Positions 42,480 through 55,270 of a DNA stretch of 64,000 nucleotides are shown here, piece by piece. The notes below the pieces were generated by a model that made no database searches, was not told the origin of the DNA, and saw only the letters and a program-made list of their open reading frames with translations. Position numbers and translations under genes: made by a program. The stretch spans positions 2,480,001 through 2,544,000 of the forward strand of contig OX637801.1 in NCBI GenBank assembly GCA_951802425.1, written 5' to 3'. Position 1 is the first letter of the stretch; the number at the start of each line of letters is the position of its first letter. This stretch comes from Clavaria fumosa. Taxonomy: Eukaryota; Basidiomycota; Agaricomycetes; Agaricales; Clavariaceae.

Positions 42480-43815
42480 ATGTCGTTAGTTCTCAAGTCC
42501 GGTCTGGGGGCGATCCAGATCACCTCCGGTGAGCACGATGGTTTGTGTCTGACCAATGACTGGTTCCTGATACTACTCGTCCTTTCAATAGCCATCGCGA
42601 TCACTGTTCAGGTCTATGATGTCCTTCTCACCTTCAACGACGAGGTGCGGTTCATATGGACGTAAGTTATTGATGCATCACTAGCTGTACCCTGGGGGCT
42701 GATTCTTCCTTCGCCTGCAAGGAAACCTCACACCTCGCTAATAAAATGGCTGTTTCTGTGCATGCGGTACTTTGCATTGGCCTCCGTTATGTTCGTGTGC
42801 CCAAGGCATCTGTCAACACATTCTGATGCCTTTCCAGCACAAGCCGCGTTCTGCTCGAGTACACCTCAAAGCACGGTCCATTTTCACCATCGACATGTCG
42901 ATCGTTGTACATCTATGAAGTTTCGTCAGGCCATGTGATTATAGCATGTATCGAGGTCATTATGTTGCTGAGAGGTATGGCCCCGCTTCTTTTCGTTGGC
43001 CCCTTCGCTGAACCATAGTCCGTGTCAGTCTACTTGCTCTACGACCGCTCCCGTTTCATTCAGATCTTACTCTCTTTCGTATTCGTCACGGGCCTTGTCG
43101 TTGACATCGCCATCAATATTCGGACGATGGCCAGTCTGAAGTTCACTCTCTACTGCTTCGCATTGCTCCCTGGCGACGACATCGTTGCTTTCAGGTTAGT
43201 CTGAGGCATGATTGTTGTATTGAGAGGACGCTGATGCAGTTGATGTGCGACAGCGTGATCGCCCTGTATTCTCCCATAATTGTTTTGGTGTTGACGATCA
43301 CAAAATACGTTCGCGCGATCCGTGCCGGCTGGGGAGGGAACAGACTCCTTGTGTTGTTGTTGCGCGACGGGGTCGGCGTCTTTGGAATCGTACTAGGTAT
43401 GCTGCCTTCCCTTGTCGTCAACGAATAGGATCCCTGAAAGTCCACCCAGTCATCTGGATCACAATATTATTACTCAGCCTGCTCAACAAATCTACGCCCT
43501 CGTTACTTGGCAATTAGTAAGCACCTCCCCTCGAATTCCTGGGGCCTGTCTGATTGATGCCATTGCTTACAGTCTGTTCCTCGCGCTGGTGCCTCCACTC
43601 GTGAGTCCATCTATTAAATACACGCGTATTCGGCTTCCATCTGACAAATGTCCCCCTCCACCTCACAACAGGGCTGCCGCGTGATCATCAATCTGCAGAA
43701 AGTGCGGGTCGAGGACAACGCCCCGCAGTTGACGAGCGTGGACCTGTGTCCACCAGACAACGAGACGACGTTCGCCCTCGGGTTCCGGTGCCGGGAGGAA
43801 ACCTCCATACCATGA
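42480..43815 (+). CDS. DUF6533-family multi-pass membrane protein
   Basis: A multi-exon gene with short introns. The spliced protein includes YDVLLTFNDEVRFIW-TKPHTS, LFLCMRYFALAS, CRSLYIYEVSSG, ACIEVIMLLRVYLLYDRS, LSFVFVTGLVVDIAINI, and IALYSPIIVLVLTITKYVRA. It ends GCRVIINLQKVR, DLCPPDNETTFALG and a stop at 43813. The YD-LLTF-DEV--IW start and the order of about seven hydrophobic segments are typical of a large basidiomycete family of unknown function, probably in plasma or internal membranes. The first intron (42529-42591) is optional, since the frame stays open through it. One acceptor (before VYLLYDRS) was chosen because it restores the family motif. Confidence 0.8.
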
Positions 43816-44469
43816 CGGCTGGCGACGAAGCACGTCGCAAGGGGCGGACTCACTACGCAATCGCGTCGGCATCCGTTGGTCGCTCTCCCGACCCCCCTTC
43901 TTTCCCTCGCTCCTTCCCCCCCTTCCCCCCTTCCTCACTTCGCCCCTTCTCTCCTTCCTTCCCCCCCCTTCCTTCCTATGCCGCCCCCTCCCCTCGCATT
44001 CTTCGTTTGGAGAAAATGCGGGTGTACTTTTGCGCACGCTTTTTCTTCCCCCCCTCTTCCTTTTTGTTCGTGAGCGGCGTTACAGCAGCTGCTGACGCTT
44101 GCCCACCGCAGCGCTTTGGCTGCGACCTTTTCTTCTACCATCCCCCTCCTCCAGTTACTGGCGACAGTAGGATCATTACGTTGTTGTACCGTGGTCAAAA
44201 TTTATTACTGTAATTATTACCTGAACTGACCCTTGGGAGGTGAAGAAAAAAAACTCATTTCTTGCGTGTTTCGATTGAGACCACATTTTGCCTGCGCTAA
44301 GCCCACGTTTCCAGGGCTCCAGCTTCTAAGTCGTGTCACATCAGACGGGGGGGTTGACGTGTCTCCGCTCTGGTGATGGCTTCGAATTCACAGATGCAAC
44401 GGACGTTCACAGCACAGATAAAATTTTACACCCAGTGTGAGAACGTCCTTCGATCCGGATCACCACGGT
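43816..44469. other. Polypyrimidine-rich spacer between convergent genes
   Basis: Long C/T runs around 43890-43990 and AT-rich DNA after. It lies between the 3' ends of the DUF6533 and thioesterase genes. No gene is seen. Confidence 0.5.
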
Positions 44470-46057
44470 TCACAACCTCGGTCGCAGTTTTGTCTCCGTT
44501 TCCAAGGGGGGCCCTACATTCGCTCTGATCACTCCTTCTTGCACTGCGGAAGGGATGAGGTTACCGGGAGGCTGAATATAAATAAATAAAATAAAGGGCG
44601 TGACGTACCCGTGATGGCGACGAGAGTCCCATCTCTTGTGTACAGCTGTGCCAGAAAGAAGAAGGAAAGAAGAAAAAAAATATAACAAGGCTGCGTCGGT
44701 AAGGCGGCAAATGGGGTGCGAGAGATGTGGAAAGCGTTACCCGTCCATGCATGATGCCGCGGCCAGAACCGCCTCGCGGTGATTCTACCTGCACTGCGTC
44801 GTCGGCTTTCCGCAACGGGGTAAAAATGCAAAGGGCTGGGCTTACCACGTACAGAAGCCAATCGCCGCAATGGAATTTATCACTGCAATAGACAAGGACA
44901 TCAGCGCGACTATGTCCGTGATCAGTACATGTGCGATGTGTAGTACTGACTCGTAGAAATAGATTGCATGATCAAGCGACGACTAGGAAACGAGTGAGCC
45001 ATTTTGTCTAAAGGAAGCAGGAAATGATGACTTGCTGCTATCCCGAGCTCGTTGGGACCTTTACTCAGAAATCTAAGCCCTAAGGCACGAGCACCGACTG
45101 CGATCCTTCAACCTCAATAAATCACCTCGATGCAACGCAAGAAGAGCATGGAACGCACAAACGCAGATCAGACATGCAACTGAGTACACACTGTGGAGGT
45201 GTTGCTATGAGGGACGTCCAGCCCAGCAAGTCAAGTATCCCTACCTTTTCCAATGGTGGCTCGTACTTTGGGATATTCAGGGCACACATCCAATACATGT
45301 AGGTTTTCTTCCCGTCTGATTGTCGGTAGCCCGGGACGGTCCTGATACAGATGGGGCTACGTTCCCGGTCCTCAGCATCTTTTAGCATGACATTCCTCAA
45401 TGTCTCGTTGGTCTGCTTGGCGGCATGCCTCCTCATGAAATCCTGGTCAAGCTCGCATTGCTCCGGTGGCGGCACGTTCGCGGGCATCGGGCGTTGTTGT
45501 GCGGGCTGCCACGGCTCCGGGCGCTGAAACGAGCACAGAATAATGGCCACAGCCTGCCCCTTCTGCGTGGCTCTGACCGCACGCGTCGTGTATGATCTGC
45601 CCTCGCGCAGCCGCTCGACGGAGTAGATAATAGGCACAGCGGGCGAGGCGCTGCGCAAGAAGTAGCACTGAGGTTGGGGGTCAAGTCTAGATGTCAGGGG
45701 ACGCCTCAACGCTCGGGACAGTGAGTGGAGCGGCGTACATGCAGGGACTGTCGCGCAGAGGCGAGTTGGCGGTCAGCGTCGCCCAAGAACGCGAAAAAAA
45801 GAAAGAAAAAAAAAAAAGGACTCAACATGCAGCGCAAACGCGGGGTCGACGCACTTGGTTGCTGCGACGAGCGCCTGCGAGATGACCTGCCCGCCGAACA
45901 CGCCGCGGGCGCGGTGGTGTGCGTAGAGCGACTTGGACCGGTACAGGTCGACGTCGAGAGGCTCGAGGTCGATTGCGGACTCGATGGTCCAGTACGCGTG
46001 GTCCGCGCGGTCGCGCTGCTTCACGTCGAGTAGCTGCTGTTGCTCGTCTTCTGGCAT
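44470..46057 (-). CDS. TES1: Acyl-CoA thioesterase II (TesB/ACOT8 type)
   Basis: Ten exons on the minus strand: 46057-45827, 45747-45739, 45667-45245, 45190-45163, 45097-45036, 44982-44951, 44882-44846, 44788-44741, 44645-44609 and 44543-44470. They give 326 residues, between E. coli TesB (286) and yeast Tes1 (349). The two hotdog folds are evident: ARGVFGGQVISQALVAAT, then ALH-SLH-CYFLRSASP and VERLREGRSYTTRAV. The second has SSLDHAIYFYDDKFHCGDWL (the catalytic Asp region), ESPRGGSGRGIMHGRLYTRD and VQEGVIR. The enzyme hydrolyses acyl-CoA, usually in peroxisomes; the C-terminus ends PRL, which is not a standard targeting signal. The second exon is 9 nt. The intron 44983-45035 starts GCAAGT (GC-AG). 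Confidence 0.9.
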
Positions 46058-46498
46058 AACGAAACTCGTACAGACAGGATTTTGCCTTCGGTGTCCATAT
46101 GATTGGCGCGTGGCACCGAAGCCGGTCGCCGAGGAGAATCACGGGAGCAAACAGTGTTCATCCCATCGGCCTTGGTCGACATCAAAGCTCGTGCTTGGGA
46201 CTAGATCGCTGTCAAACCACGCAGCTTTGCGCCTCGTAATCCTATTGCGCAGCACAATCAGATGCTAGTGGGTTTTGTCAAACTCGGGCCGCTGAAGCAC
46301 GACCAAGAACGCATCGCACAGCAAGAGGACTCATCCCGTGTGGAACTAGCTTGCTCCTCTAGGGCAAGGACTTTGCCTCAGCCACTGTTGAGGAATGGAG
46401 ACGCTTCGTTGCGTACGTGTACATGTTGGTTTCACTACACAAGGATCTCTGCCAATCAAGACTCAAGTCGTTATTCTCCATCTCCCAATGTACCAGCT
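46058..46498. other. No gene seen; upstream region of the thioesterase
   Basis: Unique DNA between the thioesterase start and the first duplicated segment. No frame with family features. Confidence 0.4.
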
Positions 46499-46594
46499 GA
46501 GCCGCCTCAGTTGCGAATCGCCTCATCCAGATGCTAGCGGATCTGCCAGGACATGCACGCCCTCCGGAATAAGTACCGAGAGGATCACAAATGT

Positions 46595-46675
46595 CGTGTG
46601 TCCAACATGACTCGTGTGTCCAATATAACTCATGTGTCCAACATAACTCGTTTGTCCAACATAACTTACGTGCAA
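46595..46675. repeat. 18-bp tandem repeat, about 4 copies
   Basis: Units of TGTGTCCAACATAACTCG with small changes. The same array, slightly shorter, occurs at 52363-52425 in the second duplicated copy. Confidence 0.8.
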
Positions 46676-48017
46676 CAAACATTCTGTGGCAAGAGGACAA
46701 TGTCATTTCTATGAGCACAGTTGCACGGCTATCCGGACAACCTCGCGCAATCGGAGCCTAGGGTTTCTCTGTGCGTTCTCTCGAAAGTCTTCGGTCTGCG
46801 CAGTGCTCTCGATCGATAGAATCGACAAAGCCAGCCCGGCATCTCAGGAGCCAACTCCTTAAGGATAACCTATCCATCCCTCGGCGGCCGAGATCGATCT
46901 CCTGATCGCAACGGGGAGATGCATAAAGGAGTTTTGACAACAGGAGACTAGCCTGTGCACAAGCAGTACCTTGTCCTCGACACTCGCATTGCGCTACTTG
47001 CGCATTCGTACAGCTACAGAAAATGATGGCAGTTACCACGGGTTGTCAAAGTAGCGCCTGCGAGTCAGCTGGGGAGGCAGAGTGAATGAGAAATGTCATG
47101 ATGTCCGCCACGACGACTCTACGATGATGTACAGCGTTTTCGGACCTTCGTTTACCCCCCATCCCTCGCCCAACGTTTTGCAATCTAACTTTTGGTTTTG
47201 ATATACTCTATTGATGCGTAACATCTTTCCGTGCGATACGGTGCATTGGGCCATCCAAATCTGTGTCAGTTCTCACCAAGGTTCTTTGATCCGCCTGGAA
47301 TCCAGGCCTTGCCTTCTTTTAGTCCTGGCAGACCCTGTCAGCATGATCGAGAGTAGCCCCGCTCGTAATAGCAACGGCGGTTTTTATGACTATCTCCTCC
47401 TCTTTCTTTCTTTCCCTTGGTAATGTGGTAAGTAGACTACCTTCCCGGGTGCTTTTCGTTGCACAGGTGCTAGTATTAGTTCATGTTAGTGAAGCAACAG
47501 AGATATTACATGTGGTTAGCGGGCGGCTAATAAATTGCGATGCTATTTGATATTGACGGTAATGGTAGGTTTTTAGCAAATACGAATTTCGAAATACGCG
47601 GTTCCGAATGACGGTCTCAGCATCCATTACGCACAGTGGAAAGAGGCCATCCATCGTTAGCCATCCGTTGAAGAGACAAATCGGTCGACCCATCCCTGGA
47701 CCGGCTTTTGAGATCTTTGAGAGCCGATAGTTTGCCGCGTCCGTTGCCTTCGCTCAACTCTTATACCCCGCGATTCGAACGGACACTGACTGTTATATCG
47801 TACACAGGTCCGATGGCTGGGCGGGAATATTATAATGGTCCCGTAGGATAGGATCTCGACCACTTTACCCTCTGCTCTACTTTGGCTCGCTCAAGCCTTT
47901 GCAGGTTTGTTGAAAAAAAAACTCTATACATGATTCAATCTCTTAACTCTCATTTAAAAAGCAACACCCGGATGTAAATCCTTTAACTCTAAGTCAACCA
48001 CCATATTATCAGTACCC

Positions 48018-49822
48018 ATGACTGCTCAGAAATTCAGAGTAGCAATCTGGTACGTCCTTCCCCCTCGCTTGCTTCACATCCTGTCCCTCGAAAATAACCT
48101 GGGGGTCCTTAGCGGTGGTGGCATCGGCGGGTTGACTTGCGCTATTGCCCTTCAACAATATCCTGGTATCCAAGTCGACGTCTATGAAGCAGCTGCAAAA
48201 TTTGCAGAGGTCGGAGCCGGCGTGGGTATTTGGCCTCGCCCTTGGAAACTTCTCCAGGCCCTTGGCCTCGCGAACGATCTGCTACAGACGACGGACCTCA
48301 AGCCCACATCAGAGTCAGGTCAGCCCTGGTCCTGGTCGTCTTGACAGCCACCCAGAGCATAAAAGTCTCAACAGTACCCATCATCAATTGGAGAAAGAGC
48401 GACCAGGAGCAAGGTATCCCGTTCTACACCTTACGGGGCGAAGGTACGTCGAACTATTCGATGCGGCTGTTGCGATGCCCTCATTTTCTTTCTCGCCACC
48501 AGGCATCCTCCTCACCTTCAGTCGACCCGACTTTCAGAATGTCCTCCTGCGACGCTCTACGTCCAACAAGCACTGTTCCAAACGGCTGAAGAGCTGGCGC
48601 CAGGGTTCCACTGTTGTCGAACTTTTCTTCGAGGATGGCACGACCGCGACATGCGATGTTCTCATTGGTGCAGACGGGATCGAATCTGCTGTGAGGCGCT
48701 CTATGTTGACCCAACTGGCGCAACGGGCCGAGACTACCGGCCGTGCGAAGGACGCGGAAGAATTTGCGGCTTCCATCGACCCAGTATGGTGTGGTACTAT
48801 TGCTTACCGCACCGTCCTTCCAGCGGACAAGTTACGAGCGTTGGCTCCGAACCACCCAGCGCTGACGGCACCACAACAGGTATGTCTTCTTGATTTGTAC
48901 ACGCACGGAGTTAACGCACATTCATTTCCAGTATCTTGGCAAAAACGCGGTAATCCCAATACATCCTGGCTTCTTGTCCATATCCTCATAAGCCGCTCGC
49001 CATACAGCACGTCATAGCGTATCCAATTTCACTTGGACGATTGGTGAATCTGGCGGTGTTTATCTGCAGGCATGACATGGAGGGCGCTCCATACAAGGGG
49101 CCTTGGGTATCGAATGTTGACCGAGGAGAGATATCGGCCGCCTTTGCCGCATGGGAGCCTGAACTACGAATACTCATCGACGTGGGTGGAGTCCCGACGA
49201 GAACTCATGCTCAGATGCTCATCCTTGGTCACACGCAGTGTGCTGATAAAGCCATGAAATGGGTCATCCATACCGTCAGGCCATTGCGCTCCTTCGTTCT
49301 AGGATCAGTCGCGCTCATTGGTGACGCGGTGAGTGTTTTGCCTTCTGCAGGTGCTTTTGAGCCTCACTTATGGATGCCCAGGCACACGCCGAGCAACCTA
49401 CTCAGGGGGCCGGTGCCGGACAAGCCATAGAGGTAAATACCTCCGCCTCCGATATCCCGTCGGCAGCCCCGGGGAAATACTCACAAGTCCCCCCCGTGCA
49501 GGACGCGTACCTTCTCGCCACGTTGCTCGGCCACCCCAAGACCACCGCCGCGAGCCTGCCGCGGGCGCTGTCCATCTACGACGCCGTGCGGCGGCCCTTC
49601 TCCGCGGACGTCGCCGAGCGGTCGCGCTACAACGCGCATTGCTTCTCGTTCTGCCACCCGCTCGTGAACGATCTGGGCCGCTGCCGCGACGACGCGGAGA
49701 TGAGGCGGCGGCTGGCGCAACTGGCCGAGGCCGTACGCACGAACTGGAAGTGGGTCTGGTCGACGACGCTGGACGAGTCGGTGGCGCAGGCTCTGCGGAT
49801 GCTGGAAAGCCCTCTGCAATAG
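48018..49822 (+). CDS. FAD-dependent monooxygenase, salicylate-hydroxylase-like
   Basis: Nine exons (48018-48049, 48113-48318, 48375-48443, 48503-48879, 48932-48949, 49008-49181, 49239-49328, 49382-49432, 49502-49822) give 445 residues. An N-terminal Rossmann motif, GGGIGGLTCAIALQ, with the acidic VYEAAA strand end binds FAD. The DG motif is GADGIESAVRR, and the GD motif is GDA-AHAEQPTQGAGAGQAIEDA near the C-terminus. These three together define flavoprotein aromatic hydroxylases that use NAD(P)H and oxygen. The substrate cannot be read from the sequence. One exon is only 18 nt. The gene sits within one copy of a tandem duplication and is missing from the other. Confidence 0.9.
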
Positions 49823-50178
49823 ATGAGGGCGAGGCCGTATGGATATTCTCAGCAGCAGCGACAAAGGGCTCCATTAATGTCGAACCCCGGATGTAACAAG
49901 TATACCAGCAATATGATACCTATGTTCAAGAACTCGGTACAATTTCCCGTGCACATGAGAGGCTCGCTAGTCGCATGACGGACAAATGGTTGCTTGCACA
50001 TGAGGGGCTCGCTAGTCGCATGACGGACAAATGGTTGCTCAGTCATAGAAATATAGCGCCAAGGGCAAGATTCAAGCGATCTTGCTTTGGGTGAAAATAA
50101 TACAATGCATCCTTCAAAATGCAGACCCTGTAGCAGATACTCGAAATCAGGCGGATAGAGAGGGGGGGCAGATCTATC

Positions 50179-51445
50179 TCAAGCCAGCTGCAATGCAGCA
50201 AACCTTGGCATGACGACTTCCATAGGTGGACGTTGCTGGGCATTGTGCTGCCAGCAATCCTGTAGAAGCGCCCACACGCCAGTGTTCGTGATTGCGGTGT
50301 ACCGATTGGGGGCGGGGCGGATGCCTTTAGATACATCGATCATGACCTTCGCATCCCTGTTCTCATAGTAGAACGGCCGGTAGCCGCTCAGTACCTAAGG
50401 AAATAAAAAGATTAACGTTCCCCTGTGCACTCTAGCCGGGGCGGAGTAACATTGGCTGATACTGACCTGTAATGTGACCATGGCAAACGAGTAAATATCG
50501 CTCCTAAAGGTGGGCGAGGGCGGCAAATCCACAATATCTTGCCCCGTCTGCTCGGACGACTCAGAGTCGAACAGCTCAGGAGCCATGTAGCGCTGCGTGC
50601 CTTGGTTCGCCTCGGTGGTGAACCCGCGTACATTATAGATCTTGGATGCACCAAAATCGCAGAGCTGAGGGGACCCGCGATCGCTTATGAGGACGTTTTG
50701 CTGCGTGTCGTCAGAGACACCACTCCTTCGGTGTGTGTTCGTCCTTTAATCCGGAGTGAGCCACGCACTGGTTTCAGATCTCCATGGACCACCCCTTCAC
50801 TGTGGAGATATTGCAACCCCTGCGCGATTCCGAGGACCTGTGCAAGTCGGGGTCACTGACCAGCTTGCTCTTGATCGAAAGGATAGTTACAAGCAAGGGC
50901 CGGCTGATGGGCCGATCCCTGTTCGTCTCCAGGTACCGATTAATGTTTCCAGCCCTGCGGAAGGGAGATACGAGAGCGGGAGTGGTTGTCAGACCAAAAC
51001 AGACTCCCAAGAATGGGAGGACGTTAGGATGTCGAAGATGATGCCAAACATAGGTCTCGCGATTGATGCGCTGTTGATGTGAGACGTTGAGCGGGCAAGT
51101 AAAAAGAACATTTAGGCTAGTTACCCGTCTCAATACCGCGATAAGCGGCTCATCGCCATCTACGCAACGGAATGATTTGAGGGCAACCTGGGCTCCTCGA
51201 TGTCAGCTTCAACTCTGCCTATATATGATTTGAGAGACCGTTAGTGGAGGTCTTCCGGTAGGAGTCCAGATGCCTCTATAAATCTCGGACATAGAGCCAT
51301 AGGCGAAATATCTCTCCTCTTTGACCACTTGGCCACTCAAATTCTGCGGGAATCAGTACAGGTGAAACGGAGGGAAAGAGTCATCACATACGACGTAGAG
51401 AGGCGGCACTGCTGTTTGAAGGTCAGGTACTGTCGGAGCAGCCAT
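50179..51445 (-). CDS. Tyrosine-kinase-like protein kinase, copy 1
   Basis: Seven exons (51445-51392, 51343-51239, 51187-51125, 51070-50891, 50837-50769, 50700-50467, 50394-50179) give 306 residues, little more than a bare kinase domain. Visible motifs: glycine loop YGSMSEIYRG (weak), VALKSF lysine, RETYVWHHLRHPNVLPFLGV (helix C and strand 4), catalytic HGDLKPQNVLIS, DFGAS, TQRYMAPE, and DIYSFAMV. HGDLKP in place of HRDLKP lacks the arginine, so it is non-RD, as in several fungal expanded families. The third exon ends before GTAACT, because copy 2 has lost the nearer GT and because AVLRRRINRE fits kinase alignments. Confidence 0.85.
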
Positions 51446-51892
51446 GACTCCAGGCTTTAGGTGTTAGGTGTTAGGCGGCGGTGATCTAGCGCGTTAAAGG
51501 GGAGGAGGTAGAGGGAGAGCATGCGGCCGTTACCAAAGATGTGTACAGTTGTGGGTCCTAATTACCCTTTTCGCTGGAAATATGGTCTTTGTCCGCCGTG
51601 AACCCTGATTTAATGTTCTGTTATCCGGTGATTGGGAGGCTTGCTGGGCTCGTCTCGAGGTAGAGCGACTTCATAAAGGCGATGCGCCACATTTGCGGTA
51701 TCCTCACCCTCGCCATTGATATGGAGATAGCTTACACCGCAGGCTGCAAGCTGGCATCTTCGGGCCTCCGCACGTTCGGCGTCAAACTACCATTTCACCA
51801 TTAGGCAAAGATTAATGCTGCCCCATTGTACAGCGTCATAAACCGCTTTATTATCGATGAGTGATGAATGAGTTATCGAGCAGCCAGGAAAT

Positions 51893-52027
51893 TTACCAGA
51901 TCAAGAAGGCGGTTACAAAATGTGCAGCAATGCAAGAGATGGTGGCAAAGAACCCGGCGGTCTTGCTGTATTTTCGGCGCTTAGCAGTGGGATCACACTT
52001 CCTTGAGTAGCACGCTGGTTGCTTCAT
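51893..52027 (-). CDS. Possible 44-aa single-span membrane protein, copy 1
   Basis: An ATG-to-TAA frame with a basic Cys-containing start (CYSRKCDPTAKRRKYSK) and one hydrophobic segment (AGFFATISCIAAHFVTAFLI). The nucleotide sequence is identical by eye to 55712-55846 in the other duplicated copy, while nearby DNA differs. It could be a small gene or the last exon of one. No family is recognised. Confidence 0.4.
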   Translation of the reverse strand: MKQPACYSRKCDPTAKRRKYSKTAGFFATISCIAAHFVTAFLIW

Positions 52028-54004
52028 CTAGTAATTGAAGTGTAGAAGTATTGAGCTTTTCATTCTGGCGCTTGCCTCGTTGTGTTACAGTACCCGCTGA
52101 GTGTCATGAGATCATTGCAGAGCCGACATCGTGAGAATCACTGCAACAAGTCGCAGAGCACTCCTAAATAAACTTAAACACACCAAACGGTGCCTAGTAG
52201 TAGAGCGCCTCATCCGGTGATAACGGGTTAGCGGCAACATTGCCGACCACGGTTCATCATACTGCAGCCGAGCCGCCTCAGTTGCGAATCGCCTCATCTA
52301 GATGCTAGCGGATCTGCCAGGGCATGCACACCCTCCGGAATAAGTGCCGAGAGGATCACATAACTCGTGTGTCCAACATAACTCATGTGTCCAACATAAC
52401 TCGTTTGTCCAACATAACTTACGTGCAACAAACATTCTGTGGCAAGAGGACAATGTCATTTCTATGAGCACAGTTGCACGGCTATCCGGACAACCTCGCG
52501 CAATCGGAGCCTAGGGTCTCTCTGTGCATTCGCTTGAAAGTGTTAAAGGCCACATCTTCGGTCTGCGCAGTGCTCTCGATCGATAGAATCGACAAAGCCA
52601 GCCCGGCATCTCAGGAGCCAACTCCTTAAGGATAACCTATCCATCCCTCGGCAGCCGAGATCGATCTCCCGCAACGGGGAGATGCATAAAGGAGTTTGAC
52701 AACAAGCGACTAGCCTGTGCACAAGCAGTACCTTGTCCTCGACACTCGCATTGCGCTACTTGCGCATTCGTACAGCTACAGAAAATGATTTGCAGTTATC
52801 ACTGGTTGTCAAAGTAGCGCATACGACTCAGCTGGGGAGGCAGAGTGAATGAGAAATGCCGTGATGTCCGCCGCGACGACTCTACGATGATGTACAGCGT
52901 TTTCGGACCTTCGTTTACCCTCATGTTATTTGGCATTCTCGCCCAACGTTTTGCAATCTAACTTTTGGTTTTGATGTACTCTATTGATGCATAACATCTT
53001 TCCGTGCGCGATACGGTGCATTGGGCCATCCAAATCTGTGTCAGTCCTCACCATAACGCTGTTGGTTCTTTGATCCGCCTGGAATCCTGCCTTCTTTTAG
53101 TCCTGGCAGACTCTGTCAGCATGATCGATAGTAATAGCAACGGCGGTTTTATGATTATCTCCTCCTCTTTCTTTCTTTCCCTTGGTAATGTGGTAAGTAG
53201 ATTGCTACCTTCCCGGGTGCTTTTCGTTGCACAGTGCTAGTATTAGTTCATGTTAGTGAGCAACAGCGATATTACGGGTGTTTCTCATGTGGTTAGCGGG
53301 CGACTAATAAATTGCGATATTTGATATTGACGGTAATGGTAAGTGGGGTAGGTTTAGCAAGTACGAATTTCAAAATACGCGGTTCCGATGACGGTTTCAG
53401 CATCCGTTACGCACAGTGGAAAGAGGCCATCCATCCAATCCGTTGAAGGAACAAATCGGTCGACCATCCCTGGCTCGGCTTTTGAGAGCCGATAGTCTGT
53501 CGCGTCCGTTGCCTTCGCTCAACTCTTGCTTATAGCCCGCGATTCGAACGGACTGACTGTTATATCGTTCACAGGTCCGATGGCTGGGGCAGGAATATTA
53601 TAACGGTTCAGTAGGATAAGATCTCGACCACTTTACCCTCTACTTTGGCTTGCTCAAGCCTTTGCAGGTTTGTTTGAAAAAAAACTCTATACATGATTCA
53701 ATCTCTTAACTCTCATTTAAAAAAGCAACACTCGGATGTAAATCCTTTAACTCTAAGTCAACCAGTATACCAGCAATATGATATCTATGTTCAAGGACTC
53801 GGTACGATTTCCCGTGCACATGAGAGGCTCGCCAGTCGCATGACGGACAAATGGTTGCTCAGTCATAGAAATATAGCGTCAAGGGCAAGATTCAAGCGAT
53901 CTTGCTTTGGTTGAAAAAAAAAATACAATGCATCTTTCAACAATGCAGACCCTGTAGCAGATACTCGAAATCAGGCGGATAGAGAGGGGGGGGGCAGATC
54001 CATT

Positions 54005-55270
54005 TCAAGCCAGCTGCAATGCAGCAAACCTTGACACGACGACATCAATAGGTAGACGTTGCTGGGCATTGTGCTGCCAGCAATCCTGCAGGAGCGCCCA
54101 CACGCCAGTGTTCGTGATTGCGGTGTACCAATGGGGGGCGGGGCGGATGCCTTTAGATACGTCGATCAGGACCTTCGTGTCGCTGTTCACGTAGTAGAAC
54201 GGCCGGTAGCCGCTCAGTACCTAAGGAAAGAAAAGGATTAACGTTCCTCGGTGCACTCTAGCCGGGGCGGAGCAACAATGGCTGATACTGACCTGTAATG
54301 TGACCATAGCGAACGAGTATATATCGCTTCTAAAGGTGGACGGGGGCGGCAAATCCACAATATCTTGCCCCATCTGCTCGGGCGACTCAGGGTCGAGCAG
54401 CTCAGGAGCCGTGTAGCGCTGCGTGCCTTGGTTCGCCTCGGTGGTGAACCCGCGTACATTATAAATCTTGGATGCACCGAAATCGCAGAGCTGAGGGGAC
54501 CCGCGATCGCTTATGAGGACGTTTTCCTGCGTGTCGTCAGAGACACCACTCCTTCGGTGTGTGTTCGTCCTTTAATCTGGAGTGAGCCACGCACTGGTTT
54601 CAGATCTCCATGGACCACCCCTTCACTGTGGAGGTATTGCAACCCCTGCGCAATTCCGAGGACCTGTGCAAGTCGGGGTCACTGACCAGCTTGCTCTTGA
54701 TCGAAAGGATAGTTACAAGCAAGGGCCGGCTGATGGGCTGATCCCTTTTCTTCTCCAGGTACTGATCAATGTTTCCAGCCCTGCGGAAGGGAGATACGAG
54801 AGCGGGAGTGGTTGTCAGACCAAAACAGACTCCCAAGAATGGGAGAACGTTAGAATGTCGAAGGTGATGCCAAACATAGGTCTCGCGATTGATGCGCTGT
54901 TGATGTGAGACGTTGAGCGGGCAAGTAAAAGAGCATCTAGGCTAGTTACCCGTCTCAATTCCGCGGTACGCGCCTCATCGCCAACTACGCAACGGAATGA
55001 TTTAAGGGCAACCTGGGCTCCTCGATGTCAGTTTCAACTCTGCCTATATATGACATAAGAGACCGTTTGTGGAGGTCCTCCGGTAGGAGTCCAGATGCCT
55101 CTATAAATCTCGGACATAGAGCCATAGGCGAAATATCTCTCCTCTTTGACCACTTGGCCACTCAAATTCTGCGGGAATCAGTACAGGTGAAACGGAGGGA
55201 AAGAGTCATCACATACGACGTAGAGAGGCGGCACTGCTGTTTGAAGGTCAGGTACTGTCGGAGCAGCCAT
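54005..55270 (-). CDS. Tyrosine-kinase-like protein kinase, copy 2
   Basis: Seven exons matching copy 1 (55270-55217, 55168-55064, 55012-54950, 54896-54717, 54663-54595, 54526-54293, 54220-54005), 306 residues, no stops. Core motifs are kept: VALKSF, HGDLKPENVLIS, DFGAS, TQRYTAPE, DIYSFAMV. Differences cluster in the C-lobe: in the last exon about 11 replacement and 5 silent changes against copy 1, a near-neutral ratio that suggests relaxed constraint. At the end of exon 3 the inner donor of copy 1 (GTATTG) reads GAATTG here, but the next GT (GTAACT) keeps the frame in both. Confidence 0.85.

Larger units (their letters stand above)
46499..52258 (+). repeat. Tandem segmental duplication, copy 1
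   Basis: From GAGCCGCCTCAGTTGCG to CCGACCACGGTTCATC, matching 52270-56040 with scattered substitutions and indels. It differs chiefly in containing a 1.9-kb block (48001-49899) with a monooxygenase gene, and in a 43-bp local repeat near 49951-50039. It contains a kinase gene and a 44-codon frame, both also in copy 2. Confidence 0.9.

Noticed and set aside
47750..47800. tRNA-like B box (GTTCGAATCGC on the minus strand) in duplicated spacer
   Set aside because: No A box at proper distance and no stem; probably chance.
51126..51137. Shorter exon 3 of kinase copy 1 ending before GTATTGAG
   Set aside because: Copy 2 has GA at that place, whereas the next donor GTAACT exists in both copies and keeps the frame.
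54005..54220. Positive selection in the last kinase exon of copy 2
   Set aside because: By eye about 11 replacement and 5 silent changes, close to the neutral expectation.
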